A stretch of DNA of 64,000 nucleotides from Prostheceraeus crozeri (Eukaryota > Platyhelminthes > Polycladida > Euryleptidae): contig CAJQUW010006119.1 of the NCBI GenBank assembly GCA_907163375.1, positions 67,001 through 131,000 of the forward strand, written 5' to 3'. Position numbers and translations under genes: made by a program. Positions 55,521-64,000 of this stretch are shown here, piece by piece. Under the pieces are notes generated by a model. The model was not told where the DNA came from and made no database searches. It saw only the letters and a program-made list of their open reading frames with translations. Numbering within the stretch: position 1 is the stretch's first letter; each line of letters begins with the position of its first letter.

Positions 55521-56256
55521 CTGAATAACTGCCACCATTTCATCTAATATCAGGGACCATCATCACGCCTGATTCACATCTTTCAACACCGACAAAGCTC
55601 CCTTTTTAAACTAGCAGTCATAGTTACTCGGAATAAATGTGGGATGCGCAATTAGCATATCAAGTTAATTTCTTCGGGTTTTATAGATGGTTGTTTTTTG
55701 GATAACTGCAATGTATGCCCACCGAAATTTCACTCAAATTTATTAGCACAAAATAAAAAAAACAGGAATTTATCATCAAAATGATTCATTCTATCTCTAA
55801 TTCACCGGGGTATGGTTGCAGCTTTAAATAGGAAGTTCCGTCGATGCTAAGAGATGTGAACTATGCCTGCTGATGATTCCTGATATGAGAGGAAGTTGCA
55901 GCTATTCAGGTCTTCTTCCATTTTTCAACTGAGGATGCAACTCAATATTTATTCTATTCTTATTTTTTGTTGATGTTGGTGAAGATTCCAATATCAAAAA
56001 CTATCAACATGCCTAGTTCGCACCTCTCAACATCGACGCAACTCCGTATTTGAAGTTAAAGCCATACCCGGGCAAATTTGAGATACGCCAGTGACATGTT
56101 AAGTGAAATTTCTACGGGTGTTCATTGAATAATTTCCAATTTCCAATTAAAAAGAGCATACCGTAGATAGTTTTCTGCCCAAATGCCAGATATTTAGAAG
56201 TCCACTCCTTCCAGGTGAAGATTAGTAAAGTTATCTGATTGCAGGTTAGTGATACC
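55521..56256. other. Non-coding stretch
   Basis: No gene or repeat seen. It ends at GATACC, the hexamer before Polinton copy B, whose duplicate would lie outside the window. Confidence 0.55.
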
Positions 56257-56477
56257 AGTAGTAAGCAAATGACAAACACTCGACCGGCGCCCCCCCCCTG
56301 GAACGGCAGAGTGTCGTGGTCGGCCGCCGTGGTGCTTCGGGTCTGAGTCCCCCCCCCCTCTGGAACGACAGAGTCTGTCGTGGTGTGCCGGCCAGGTGGG
56401 TTCACAACATGTTCGCTGACTCCCCCCCCCCTCTGGAACGACAGAGTGTGAGACTCGGATGTGTTGGTCTCGTATGG

Positions 56478-56575
56478 GTTGACGTGACCGACCGCCTAGG
56501 TTGACGTGGCCGACCGCCTAGGTTGACGTGGGCGACCGTCTAGGTTGACGTGGGCGACCGTCTAGGTTGTCGTGG
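56478..56575. repeat. 22-bp minisatellite in the Polinton B end
   Basis: Four and a half units of GTTGACGTGGCCGACCGCCT-AG with a few substitutions (GGCC to GGGC, CGCC to CGTC). Confidence 0.85.
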
Positions 56576-57595
56576 ATGGTGAAATGGCTGCCAGATTCGG
56601 ATTCAGCGTAAAATTCTGCATCGGTAGGGTGAGTTTCAAGGCAATTGGCGAGAAAAAATTTTTCTTCAAAATTTTAACAGAGTTAGAATTTGGGACGTTT
56701 TGGTGTGTAGCGCCCAAACGAAGCATCGGATGAGAAAACGGAGGCCAGATTCGGAATCTACGTGAAATTTTGGGTTAGGAAGGATGTTTCCAGCGAAATC
56801 GGAGAGAAAAAATTTTCGGCTGACGCCCCCCCCCCTCTGGACAGCTTGCTTCGATTTTGGCTTCTAGTGGACGGATTTTGTCGTGCGATAGCTCGTTTGA
56901 AAGCTAAGAGTGAGACAAATTCAGTGAAAGAATCGGCTTGTTCCTATCTGTCTTCGTTTAGATGTGAGACGCCATTTAAGATTTTGGGACATTGGTGAAA
57001 AACGACAGAGTTAGAATTTGGGACGTTTTGGGCTGTAGCTTCAAAACGAAGCATCGGATTGGAAAACGGATTTCAGATTTGGAATCAGCGTGAAATTCTT
57101 TATCTGTATAGTGAGTTTCAAGTCAATCGGAGAGAAAAAATTTTCAACATTTTTCGAAAAAACGACAGAGTTAGAATTTGGGATGTTTTGGTGTGTAGCG
57201 CCCAAACGAAGCATCGGATGAGAAAACGGAGGCCAGATTCGGAATCTACGTGAAATTTTGGGTTAGGAAGGATGTTTCCAGCGAAATCGGAGAGAAAAAA
57301 TTTTCGGCTGACGTCCCCCCCCCCTCTGGACAGCTTGCTTCGATTTTGGCTTCCAGTGGACGGATTTTGTCGTGCGATAGCTCGTTTGAAAGCTAAGAGT
57401 GAGACAAATTCAGTGAAACAATCGGCTTGTTCCTATCTGTCTTCGTTTAGATGTGAGACGCCATTTAAGATTTTGGGACATTGGCGAAAAACGACAGAGT
57501 TAGAATTTGGGACGTTTTGGACTCTAGCTTCAAAACGAAGCATCGGATTGGAAAACAGAGACCAGATTTGGAATCAGCTTGATGTTATTGTCCAA

Positions 57596-57639
57596 TGAGG
57601 ATCATCATCCAATGAGAATCAAGCATTTCTTTATAAATA
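57596..57639 (+). promoter_or_regulatory. CCAAT/TATA promoter of the first Polinton B gene
   Basis: TATAAATA at 57632-57639 with two CCAATGAG/CCAATGAGA boxes just upstream, ~100 bp before the ATG at 57740. Same layout as in copy A. Confidence 0.7.
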
Positions 57640-57739
57640 GCGAGCCTTCCACAGTGAGAATCATTCCATCGTTGAATCACACGAGTGACGGACGCACATT
57701 TTCTCTCTCTCTAGTTCCCTGTTCTATTACCCAACTAAA

Positions 57740-58515
57740 ATGGTAAGTCGCTACTTCCCTCCCTCTCCTCCCTTGAACGTAAACTTAATACAATCTTTTT
57801 TCATTTTCAGGCATCTACTCCATCTGCTGCACTAGTAGGACAAAATGGCGGTCAAACGTTACAAGGTTCGCTACGGTCAGATCATCTACAACTGAGGCCA
57901 GTGGAAGAAACATCCAAGGTACATAATCCTACACCGCTACAGCGTAAATTTAAACAAGCCTTGCGTTATGATGATCATAGCGTAGTACTCCAAACGGGAA
58001 TGCTCCCTTCCACGGATGTCAAGATAATGCACAATCAGTATGGGGACTACATACTGATCCCCGTGAGTCCGTACATTCGCCACCAACTTGATATTATTGA
58101 GGAGTACGTGACATTAAATATGGACATTCCTACTCCTCTTGCTCAAGAGTGGAAGGCGAGAGATGACAAGGATACTCCCTATAGAAAGATTTGGGATGGT
58201 AATCACATTTGCCTACCGGTATCACATTGGTGTACTTACTATAAGAAGGATGGAGATCATTCAATACCCATCAGATGTGATGAGCTCGGAGAAGGTACTT
58301 GGGATATCCTTTTCAAAGTGAATGGGCTATATTATGGTCGACACAAGGATAATAAAATAGCCTCTCTCTCCATGCATATGGAATCCATTTTATATATTCC
58401 GAAACCACCCAACGTGGACGACATAATTGATCAAATCCTTAACAGCAGTGGTACGAAGCGCAAGTCGGAGAAGAATGCTACATCAAAACGCAAATCAAAG
58501 AAGGAGAATTACTAG
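57740..58515 (+). CDS. Polinton B first gene, unrecognised protein with basic tail
   Basis: ATG at 57740-57742 sits directly on a donor (GTAAGT). A 68-nt intron-like stretch ends in TTTTCATTTTCAG at 57810, and the frame then runs to 58515, giving a protein of about 236 residues. Segments: NPTPLQRKFKQALRYDDH, a strand-rich middle with YILIPVSPYIRHQLDIIEEY, ICLPVSHWCTYYKKDGDH, and a Lys-rich tail (KRKSEKNATSKRKSKKE). The tail suggests nuclear targeting. Unknown family. It stands first behind the CCAAT/TATA promoter, a position typical of an early gene. Confidence 0.7.
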
Positions 58516-58675
58516 TCCTTTCCTAACTCTACCCTATGACAATTCGCTTATGTGCTTTGAGTGTCGTAGACGTGGTCTTATTAGATACATTTTACTTCTT
58601 CGTTGCCATCATATCATTTGTGTATTTTGTCGTGAAAAGCATCGATGTAATTCTTCATTTTGTAATATGTTATAG
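58510..58675 (+). CDS. Polinton B RING-like small protein
   Basis: The cluster CFECRRRG, LRCHHIICVFC and CNSSFC gives eight metal-binding positions in RING-like order. The start is uncertain; the frame opens upstream inside the previous gene (from 58427). Conserved in copy A, which supports a real gene. Might serve as a ubiquitin ligase or as a structural finger. Confidence 0.5.
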
Positions 58676-58727
58676 AACGCTTCCTTAGATGTGTAAATTT
58701 CCGTTTTAGGCTTCTATCATCATTTTT

Positions 58728-59258
58728 ATGGATTGTGAGGGTGAACCTGTACAGGAGCTCAGTGCTATTGCTATGAACAATTGGACATATCAGATTGTTA
58801 GTGTCTATCATCAACATGCCAACTGTGATCCCAATGTTGATCAATGGGCGAGAAAACACATTCATGGACTTAATCTGAAATATTTGCAAGACTATGGCTT
58901 TTCTTGTGAGAGTGCTCTTCTTATTGACTTTAAACGATGGTTAGCTGCTTTCAATGTTATACGCATCTTTTGTAATAATCCTGGTAAGGAGAGGAAAGTA
59001 TTTCCCAATCTAATCATTGATGATATTTTGCTCCCGCCTTGGGATAGTAGAGTGAATCAACATTATCATGAAGTCACGAAACGTTTTAAGGATTTGTGTG
59101 TTCCTATTTTGTCTGTTCGTTGTAGTAGCTACGTTCATAACCAATGCTTCTTTCCTCCTTACCTCAACACTGCCAAAGTCCTGTATGGTTATCATTGCTC
59201 GCTGTATGATAGTTATCAGCTGTATCTATTTTATCTCTTTCAAACCATTGATTTATAA
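58728..59258 (+). CDS. Polinton B DEDD-exonuclease-like protein
   Basis: 176 codons. The first residues MDCEGEPVQELSAIAMNN match the first motif of DEDD/DnaQ exonucleases, in which Asp and Glu bind metal. HIHGLN follows at the usual distance, and later Asp/His-containing segments (DFKRWLAAFNVI, DILLPPWDSRVNQHYHEV, YDSYQLY) could supply the remaining acidic residues. The ATG is preceded by an acceptor-like TTCCGTTTTAG, so it may be joined to a leader. If right, the element carries a separate proofreading or nucleic-acid-trimming enzyme besides its polymerase. Confidence 0.55.
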   Translation: MDCEGEPVQELSAIAMNNWTYQIVSVYHQHANCDPNVDQWARKHIHGLNLKYLQDYGFSCESALLIDFKRWLAAFNVIRIFCNNPGKERKVFPNLIIDDILLPPWDSRVNQHYHEVTKRFKDLCVPILSVRCSSYVHNQCFFPPYLNTAKVLYGYHCSLYDSYQLYLFYLFQTIDL

Positions 59259-59347
59259 TGCATGCTTGTTACCGTTATTCAATAAATGTTACTATGAGAA
59301 GAGTTGTTGTTTTCATGCAATGGATGGGTTAGTTAAAGGGCGATCAT

Positions 59348-59757
59348 GTCTTTCTCAAACGACTGCGGAACATTACGTTTTTCATAGGCAAAGTTTAAAA
59401 GGAGCTGTTCAAGATTATGTGATAAATTTTCATAAAGATGAGACCGACATCGAAGCAGTGCTCGATGATGCTAGCACTCTATTTCTAGAGTTAATGAATA
59501 CATTCTCTGATAGCATTGTCATGGCGCGATTAGTTGCGAAAATTAAGTTTAGTCATTTTGGAAAGGAAGAGGTGGAAAGTCGCTCTTTCCATTTTGCTTC
59601 TTATTCAATGGAAGTGGTAGATCACCCCGAAGAATTTTTTAAAAGACATATGATAAAAATTGCTGAACGTCTTAACGCATTTAACCATCATGGTAGCAGT
59701 CTAGTGATTGAAGCGATTTCAGATATTCACATTCAACTTTCCATAAAGAAAAATTGA
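59348..59757 (+). CDS. Polinton B stand-alone relative of the polymerase N-terminal region
   Basis: About 125-135 residues. FHRQSLKGAVQDYVINFHKD leads into LFLELMNTFSDSIVMARLVA, KFSHFGKEEVESRSFHF and AERLNAFNHHGSSLVIEAIS. The same succession (helix with FHxN, R.KA/RLVAKIKF, EVV.R.EFH, FNxxGSxxxxxxI.DI) occurs in the N-terminal part of the copy A polymerase. I infer a duplicated domain that became its own gene. The start is uncertain. Confidence 0.55.
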
Positions 59758-59759
59758 AA

Positions 59760-60083
59760 ATGCAGTGGTACTTGATTGTAGCACAACTGGTTTTCGAGCT
59801 ATGTCTGCTCACTCTCGAAGTATATTCCTTCTGTACATGCGTCTATTATTTAGAAAAGGCTAGCAAATTCATATCTTCAAAAAGACTTGCTATAGACATC
59901 AGTAACGGTGAAACTATGTGTTGCGATGTATGTAAGCGAAAGGATGGAAATGAAAAGCGCATCTTCAAGAGATGTAAGCATGCTTTTTGTCAACGCTGTT
60001 TCATACGTAATTGCATTCAACTTTGCCAATGTAACCACTGTGACATTGCTCATTTCGAGTGTCACTTATGTCGCAATAGTTAG
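59760..60083 (+). CDS. Polinton B membrane-anchored RING-like protein
   Basis: Hydrophobic N-terminus (LIVAQLVFELCLLTLEVYSF) able to span a membrane, then CCDVCKRKDGNEKRIFKRC, HAFCQRCF, CQCNHCDIAHFECHLC. The metal-ligand order fits a RING with an additional CxxC...HxxC unit. Starts three bases after the preceding stop. Conserved and open in both copies. Confidence 0.65.
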   Translation: MQWYLIVAQLVFELCLLTLEVYSFCTCVYYLEKASKFISSKRLAIDISNGETMCCDVCKRKDGNEKRIFKRCKHAFCQRCFIRNCIQLCQCNHCDIAHFECHLCRNS

Positions 60084-60134
60084 TACCTATGCAAATGTGG
60101 TAAAGATAGGTTTTAGCAAAGACTAACACGGAAA

Positions 60135-60491
60135 ATGGCGAAACGTAAAATGACGAAACGTAAAAGTCAAAAGTTTTCTTCAGCCATTCAAGCTCTCCGA
60201 CGAATGAAAGCAAATCAGCGATACAATGCTATACGACATGCTAACGATAAATTCATTTGTGAAATTATTTCTCATGTGAGGAAGTTGAGGACGAAGAAAT
60301 TAGCACCAAAACAACGAAAGTTACTTAAGCGATATGCTACGAAATTGCGTTTCATCTCCAATCCTAAAGTCGCCCTTCAAAGAAAGAGGAAAACTCTAAC
60401 ACAAAAGGGCGGTTTCCTTTCAGCAATACTTCCAATGATAGCTCCTGCCGTGGGCAACCTATTGGGAAATATCTTTGGCTCTAAGCGTTAA
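60135..60491 (+). CDS. Polinton B small basic virion-type protein
   Basis: 118 residues, strongly Lys/Arg-rich (KRKMTKRKSQKF at the front), with the segment YNAIRHANDKFICEIISHVR and an end of KGGFLSAILPMIAPAVGNLL. This composition and the Gly/Pro hydrophobic end recur in a small protein beside the ATPase in many metazoan Polintons, probably a minor virion or membrane-active protein. Function inferred from position and composition only. Confidence 0.7.
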   Translation: MAKRKMTKRKSQKFSSAIQALRRMKANQRYNAIRHANDKFICEIISHVRKLRTKKLAPKQRKLLKRYATKLRFISNPKVALQRKRKTLTQKGGFLSAILPMIAPAVGNLLGNIFGSKR

Positions 60492-60522
60492 TTATGCAAA
60501 TGTTGAGTCTCAAAGTAATAAA

Positions 60523-61140
60523 ATGGATTTCAGACTTCAATGTGATAAAGTTCTGACTGTATCAGGTCCATCTCATGCAGGTAAAACTGTTTTCACGCTG
60601 AATTTATTGGATAAAAGAAGGGAGTTGTTTAAGGAACCTATCAATCGAGTGATTTGGTGTTATGGTATTTATCAACCGTCGCTGTTTCAGGAATTGCAAA
60701 GTCGCAACTTTATTCGACATGAAGGAATTATTCCAGTGGATAAACTTCAGTCTAATGATGTTGTTGTATTGGATGATTTATTAAAAGAAAGTAAGAATTC
60801 AAAAGATGTTACAGATATGTTCACTCGCGCAGCACACCATAAAAGGTGTTTTATCATCTATATTACACAAAATTTGTTTCCTGATGGAAAAGAAGCTCGT
60901 ACACGAAACCTGAATACACACTATTATGCTATTTTCAAGAATCCGCGAGATAAAAGTCAATTTGAAATTTTAGCGCGACAAGTTGCACCCAGAGGATCAA
61001 AAGCCTTAATTGAAATTTTTCAAGCAGCTACTGAAAAACCATACGGTTACTTATTCATTGACTTTACGCAAGAGTGTCCGGAAGAATTTAGATTTCGAAG
61101 TGATATTTTGAAAACTCCCATGATTATCTACAAACTATGA
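60523..61140 (+). CDS. Polinton B packaging ATPase (A32/FtsK-HerA type)
   Basis: 205 residues from the ATG at 60523 (MDFRLQ), chosen because the open frame upstream overlaps the previous gene. Walker A GPSHAGKTVFTLNLL, Walker B SNDVVVLDDLLKES, sensor YITQNLFPDGKEARTRNLNTH. This is the DNA-packaging ATPase of Polinton-like viruses, acting at the capsid portal or vertex. Its stop overlaps the next start as ATGA. Confidence 0.9.
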   Translation: MDFRLQCDKVLTVSGPSHAGKTVFTLNLLDKRRELFKEPINRVIWCYGIYQPSLFQELQSRNFIRHEGIIPVDKLQSNDVVVLDDLLKESKNSKDVTDMFTRAAHHKRCFIIYITQNLFPDGKEARTRNLNTHYYAIFKNPRDKSQFEILARQVAPRGSKALIEIFQAATEKPYGYLFIDFTQECPEEFRFRSDILKTPMIIYKL

Positions 61141-61829
61141 GTTCTTATTCTCGCATGATTGTTATTCCTCAGGATGAATATGTACAATTGACTGCCATGC
61201 AGCAAGTAAAGCAACCTCTTGCAAATCAAATGTATAGGAAAGAAATAGATTATCAGCAAAATGTTCACATCAAAGATCCACATCGTGCTGTATTATTACA
61301 ATCGGAAACTGTTGAGCAATTGAAAAACTTGAAGAATAAGATGCGTGACTCTGTATCGACTGCTACACCTTTAGCATCTCGCGCACATGCCATATCTCTT
61401 TTCAACAGTATTGAACCCCATCTCAATGTAAATGATAGAGGAGAAATCATTACAGATGAAAATAAAGTGATTGATGCTTCACGTTATGAAGACTTGATTC
61501 AGTATGCGACACGTAGAAAGCGCCGTCAGGGCTATGTTCCACCTGGTTGGTCATACTTTCTTAAACTATTGAAAAAGCATAATGTGCCAAAATTTGCTTT
61601 AAATAATGAGACATTGAAAGAACTTGATTCAACAGTGGCTACTACTCCAATGCTTCAGGCGATGAAAATGCCAACAAATTGGTTTAAGACGTCACCTGCT
61701 ACATCCCCTCCCACACTCACTAAGCAAACAAGAGGAAGAACTCGACGTAGATCTACATCGCCACTAAAACTGGTAAAAGGAAAACGTAAAACAGCTCCTC
61801 CTAGGAAATACATGTTCTCAGACTATTAA
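61137..61829 (+). CDS. Polinton B conserved protein of unknown role
   Basis: 230 residues. SRYEDLIQYATRRKRRQGYV and LKLLKKHNVPKFALNNETLK are the best conserved parts against copy A; the C-terminus is Arg/Ser/Pro-rich. It resembles a widespread Polinton protein between ATPase and integrase with no firm function. The 4-base overlap with the ATPase suggests the two are translated from one message. Confidence 0.7.
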   Translation: MSSYSRMIVIPQDEYVQLTAMQQVKQPLANQMYRKEIDYQQNVHIKDPHRAVLLQSETVEQLKNLKNKMRDSVSTATPLASRAHAISLFNSIEPHLNVNDRGEIITDENKVIDASRYEDLIQYATRRKRRQGYVPPGWSYFLKLLKKHNVPKFALNNETLKELDSTVATTPMLQAMKMPTNWFKTSPATSPPTLTKQTRGRTRRRSTSPLKLVKGKRKTAPPRKYMFSDY

Positions 61830-61830
61830 T

Positions 61831-62046
61831 ATGAAGCAGATGTGTTGCTTGCCATGTAATGAGCCGCCAGAGGTGAATGTCGTTGTCACTTGCACTTGCT
61901 GCGCCAGCTCTCATAATGAAACCCCTAAGCAATGTGAACACGATCGCAAAACCGCTAAAGCTAAATGCTGCAGTTGTTGTAAATGTAGAAAGGCAAGAAA
62001 GAAAAAAGATGAGAAGGAGGAAAAAGAGTCAGCCGTCATCGACTGA
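61831..62046 (+). CDS. Polinton B Cys-rich small protein overlapping the integrase start
   Basis: 71 residues with clustered Cys (MCCLPCNEPP, CTCCASS, CCSCCKCRK) and a Lys/Glu-rich end. It overlaps the integrase ATG by 38 bases in another frame. The Cys positions are kept in copy A although the tails differ, which supports selection on the protein. Probable metal binding. Confidence 0.65.
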   Translation: MKQMCCLPCNEPPEVNVVVTCTCCASSHNETPKQCEHDRKTAKAKCCSCCKCRKARKKKDEKEEKESAVID

Positions 62047-63097
62047 ACGTTTGAAGTCAATCTATTATGATGTAAAACATCCGGCAGGATTTGCATCTAT
62101 CAAGAAATTATCAAAAGCGAGTGGTCTTCCACAATCACAAGTGAAACGATGGTTAAAGGGTCAGGCTACCTATACACTCCACAAACAAGCGAAAAAGAAG
62201 TACCGCACCCGCCATTATATTGTTCATGACATCGATGAACAGTGGCAAGCAGATTTGTGCGATGTTGCCTCCATTTCAAAACATAACTCGGGCAATAATT
62301 TTATTTTAACCGTCATTGATATTTTCTCGCGTTATGCGTGGGCTCAACCTTTAAAAACTAAAGAAGGGAAAGGAGTAGCAAAAGCATTCCAAACAATTTT
62401 TCGAGAAGGTCGCATTCCAAAAAGAATTCAGAGTGATCAAGGAAAAGAGTTTGAAAATCAGCATGTGACAAGATTATTTGAGAGGCATGACATTGAGTTG
62501 TTTAGTGTAAAGAGCGCTTATAAAGCTGCACTCGTTGAACGTTTTAATCGCACATTAAAAAATCGCTTGTGGCGACATTTTACTGCCAACTTGACACAAA
62601 ATTGGACAAAGGTTCTACAAGATACACTCCATGCCTACAATCACTCTATCCATCGTTCTATTGGACTCAGACCAGTAGATGTAAATGCTGACAATGTAGA
62701 TAAAGTGCGCGAATCATTCCAACGTAAACGCACTCATGTGAAAAGTGATGTGAAAATTGGCGATAAAGTTCGTATCTCAAAAGTGAAAAGTGTTTTTGCT
62801 AAAGGGTACCTTCCGAATTGGACAGAGGAGGTATTTACAGTATCAAGGATTAATCAAAAAGACTCTCCGACCACCTACAAGTTGAAAGATTACGATAATG
62901 AAGAAATTGAGGGTAGCTTTTACCGCGATGAGATTGAGGTAGTCACTGAAAGTGAAACATATTTGGTAGAGAAAATCATTCGATGTAAAAAACGGCAAGG
63001 TGAAGAATGGTGTCTTGTTAAATGGGCTGGTTATCCTTCAAGTATGAACTCTTGGATGCGTCGTGCCGACATCTTTCATCTAAGTGATCGACAGTGA
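62009..63097 (+). CDS. Polinton B integrase with chromodomain
   Basis: 362 residues from ATG 62009, chosen because the copy A partner starts at the same point; an in-frame start further upstream would read through the Cys-rich gene. Residues ~15-60: helix-turn-helix-like region with SGLPQSQVKRWLKGQATY. Core: first Asp in QWQADLCDVASI, second in IQSDQGKEFENQ, Glu in AALVERFNRTLKNR. C-terminus: chromodomain-like EEWCLVKWAGYPSSMNSW. It catalyses insertion of the element with a 6-bp duplication; the chromodomain may steer it to marked chromatin. Confidence 0.92.
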   Translation: MRRRKKSQPSSTERLKSIYYDVKHPAGFASIKKLSKASGLPQSQVKRWLKGQATYTLHKQAKKKYRTRHYIVHDIDEQWQADLCDVASISKHNSGNNFILTVIDIFSRYAWAQPLKTKEGKGVAKAFQTIFREGRIPKRIQSDQGKEFENQHVTRLFERHDIELFSVKSAYKAALVERFNRTLKNRLWRHFTANLTQNWTKVLQDTLHAYNHSIHRSIGLRPVDVNADNVDKVRESFQRKRTHVKSDVKIGDKVRISKVKSVFAKGYLPNWTEEVFTVSRINQKDSPTTYKLKDYDNEEIEGSFYRDEIEVVTESETYLVEKIIRCKKRQGEEWCLVKWAGYPSSMNSWMRRADIFHLSDRQ

Positions 63098-63138
63098 TTC
63101 ATGCAAAGTTGTAACTAACAATGTTTAGGGTTTGAGCT

Positions 63139-63594
63139 ATGAATCCAACTGCCTCATTTTATTCACGACCCTCCTATGTAAGTGGCGGAGGACAAATTTA
63201 CATCGGTGCTCGCCGCCAACGTGGAGGTAGCATACTTGGTGCACTGAAATCTGTTGTAGCACCTCTCATATCCAATGTCGGTAGATCTTTAAAACGAAAT
63301 GTTTTAAGTAATGCCGTTGGCTTTGCTGGTGATGTTGCTAGTGATCTTTCCAGAGGTAGAAGTTTCAAGAGCAGTTTGTTGAATCGTGGGAAGGAACGCG
63401 GTTTAAAAACATTGAAGCAGACCATTGCTGGTGTTACTCAAGGAAAGAAATCACCTAAACGAATGAATAAAGGAAGGAGGAAACATCGCGGAGCTGGTAA
63501 GGTGCGATCTTCAGTCAAAAGGCATTCACGCAAACGTCGCAGAGGCTCTAATCATTCATCAGGCGCTAAACGACGACGCTGCTATAACTTCTAA
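63139..63594 (+). CDS. Polinton B minor core/capsid protein
   Basis: 151 residues. A Gly/aromatic front (RQRGGSILGALKSVVAPLIS), an amphipathic region (LSNAVGFAGDVASDLSRGRS) and a basic tail (SVKRHSRKRRRGSNHSSG, then KRRRCYNF). It is like core or pVI-type proteins of adenovirus-related Polinton virions. It precedes the capsid gene by two bases. Confidence 0.7.
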   Translation: MNPTASFYSRPSYVSGGGQIYIGARRQRGGSILGALKSVVAPLISNVGRSLKRNVLSNAVGFAGDVASDLSRGRSFKSSLLNRGKERGLKTLKQTIAGVTQGKKSPKRMNKGRRKHRGAGKVRSSVKRHSRKRRRGSNHSSGAKRRRCYNF

Positions 63595-63596
63595 TC

Positions 63597-64000
63597 ATGG
63601 AGTGTAAAACTTCCGGTTTTTGTTTGTTCGATCAACAAGCCATACAGACAGATATTCTTAGTTCAAGTATTGTAGATTATCATCCTCGAACAGCTGAGAA
63701 TGCTGGCCCCATTGAATTTGTTATTCCTGGTGGTAGTGATGACTACATAGATTTGAGTTATGCGATGCTTGATTTGAGGTTTAGAATTCAGCAAGCAGAT
63801 GGAACTGCTATTGACGATGCACATAAAGTTGGACTGAACAATTTACCATTGACTACATTACTTCGTGATGTTTCTCTAACGATTGGAGAGCAGCAAGTGG
63901 AAGGTGGTCAAAGCGATTATCCCTATAAATCATATTTCAATCATGTATCACAGTTTCATCCAGCAGCACAAAAAAGTCATATGGAAGCCATGGGATGGTA
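63597..64000 (+). CDS. Polinton B major capsid protein, N-terminal part
   Basis: Starts MECKTSGFCLFDQQAIQTD and continues to the window edge (~134 residues of an expected ~425). EFVIPGGSDDYIDLSYAMLD and RDVSLTIGEQQVEGGQSDYP fit the first jelly roll of the F54H12.2-like capsid family. Cut by the window end. Confidence 0.85.
   Translation, partial: MECKTSGFCLFDQQAIQTDILSSSIVDYHPRTAENAGPIEFVIPGGSDDYIDLSYAMLDLRFRIQQADGTAIDDAHKVGLNNLPLTTLLRDVSLTIGEQQVEGGQSDYPYKSYFNHVSQFHPAAQKSHMEAMGW

Larger units (their letters stand above)
56257..57640 (+). repeat. Left terminal and subterminal repeats of Polinton copy B
   Basis: Starts AGTAGTAAGCAAATGACAAA, sharing its first 13 bases with copy A. It contains a C-run followed by TCTGGAACGACAGAG several times (56290, 56347 and 56424 regions), a 22-bp minisatellite (56478-56575), and two ~488-bp tandem units starting near 56743 and 57231. 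The same unit type occurs once in each end of copy A. Confidence 0.8.
56257..64000 (+). mobile_element. Polinton/Maverick copy B, left part, looks whole as far as visible
   Basis: Same gene order as copy A from the first gene to the start of the capsid gene. Every visible gene keeps an open frame, with at most one doubtful spot, so the element seems recent. The right part, including polymerase and pentons, lies outside the window. Confidence 0.92.

Noticed and set aside
1-64000. tRNA, rRNA or CRISPR arrays
   Set aside because: None seen; the tandem repeats present are minisatellites or element ends without regular spacer structure.

Overview
The window looks like AT-rich nuclear DNA of a metazoan, most likely a marine invertebrate. 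I cannot name the phylum. The basis is the mobile-element mix (Polintons, a THAP/P-type transposon, R2/NeSL-like and jockey/CR1-like LINEs, Penelope-like pieces, a Gypsy fossil, an Academ-like transposon, hAT relatives) and two intron-bounded coding exons. I see no rRNA, tRNA, CRISPR array, operon or complete host gene.

Layout. 1-7.1 kb: a nest of old elements. It holds an unrecognised minus-strand gene end, a LINE (EN and half an RT) fused in frame to it, an internally deleted THAP/P-type transposon between two inverted arms, an R2/NeSL-like LINE and a Penelope-like GIY-YIG end. 7.1-12.4 kb: mostly non-coding, with a double-hairpin inverted-repeat unit at 8.9-9.1 kb and two tandem, decayed hammerhead-ribozyme units at 12.0-12.3 kb (a retrozyme-like arrangement). 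12.4-12.65 kb: one coding exon. 13.05-16.5 kb: a broken Ty3/Gypsy fossil between direct repeats. 16.7-17.4 kb: inverted arms around a GIY-YIG linker remnant. 17.43-22.12 kb: a DNA transposon with ~330-bp terminal inverted repeats and a decayed transposase ending in a FEN/XPG-like nuclease domain (Academ-like). 24.7-26.6 kb: a decayed hAT-like transposase. 28.1 kb: an isolated 100-nt exon.

28,563-48,816: a complete-length Polinton (copy A, 20.25 kb) with ~450-bp terminal inverted repeats and a perfect 6-bp target-site duplication (AATATC). It is broken in many places. It carries the Polinton core (A32-like packaging ATPase, integrase with chromodomain, capsid, adenain-like protease, penton-like proteins, protein-primed type DNA polymerase B). 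It also has less expected genes: a TATA-binding-protein-like gene, PC4-like single-strand-binding domains, RING-like proteins, a DEDD-exonuclease-like protein, a stand-alone relative of the polymerase N-terminal region and four unrecognised accessory genes beside the right end. 56,257 to beyond 64,000: a second, related Polinton (copy B) in the same orientation, cut by the window edge. Its visible genes all look open, so it is probably much younger. 48.8-55.1 kb is gene-poor, and a 366-bp hAT-type MITE with an 8-bp target-site duplication lies at 55.15-55.51 kb.

The most striking biology is in the Polintons. TBP-like and PC4-like proteins, a recurring CCAAT-plus-TATA promoter module and start codons placed directly on intron donor sites suggest a virus-like element with its own transcription programme. 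The tandem hammerhead units at 12 kb are the best separate find.
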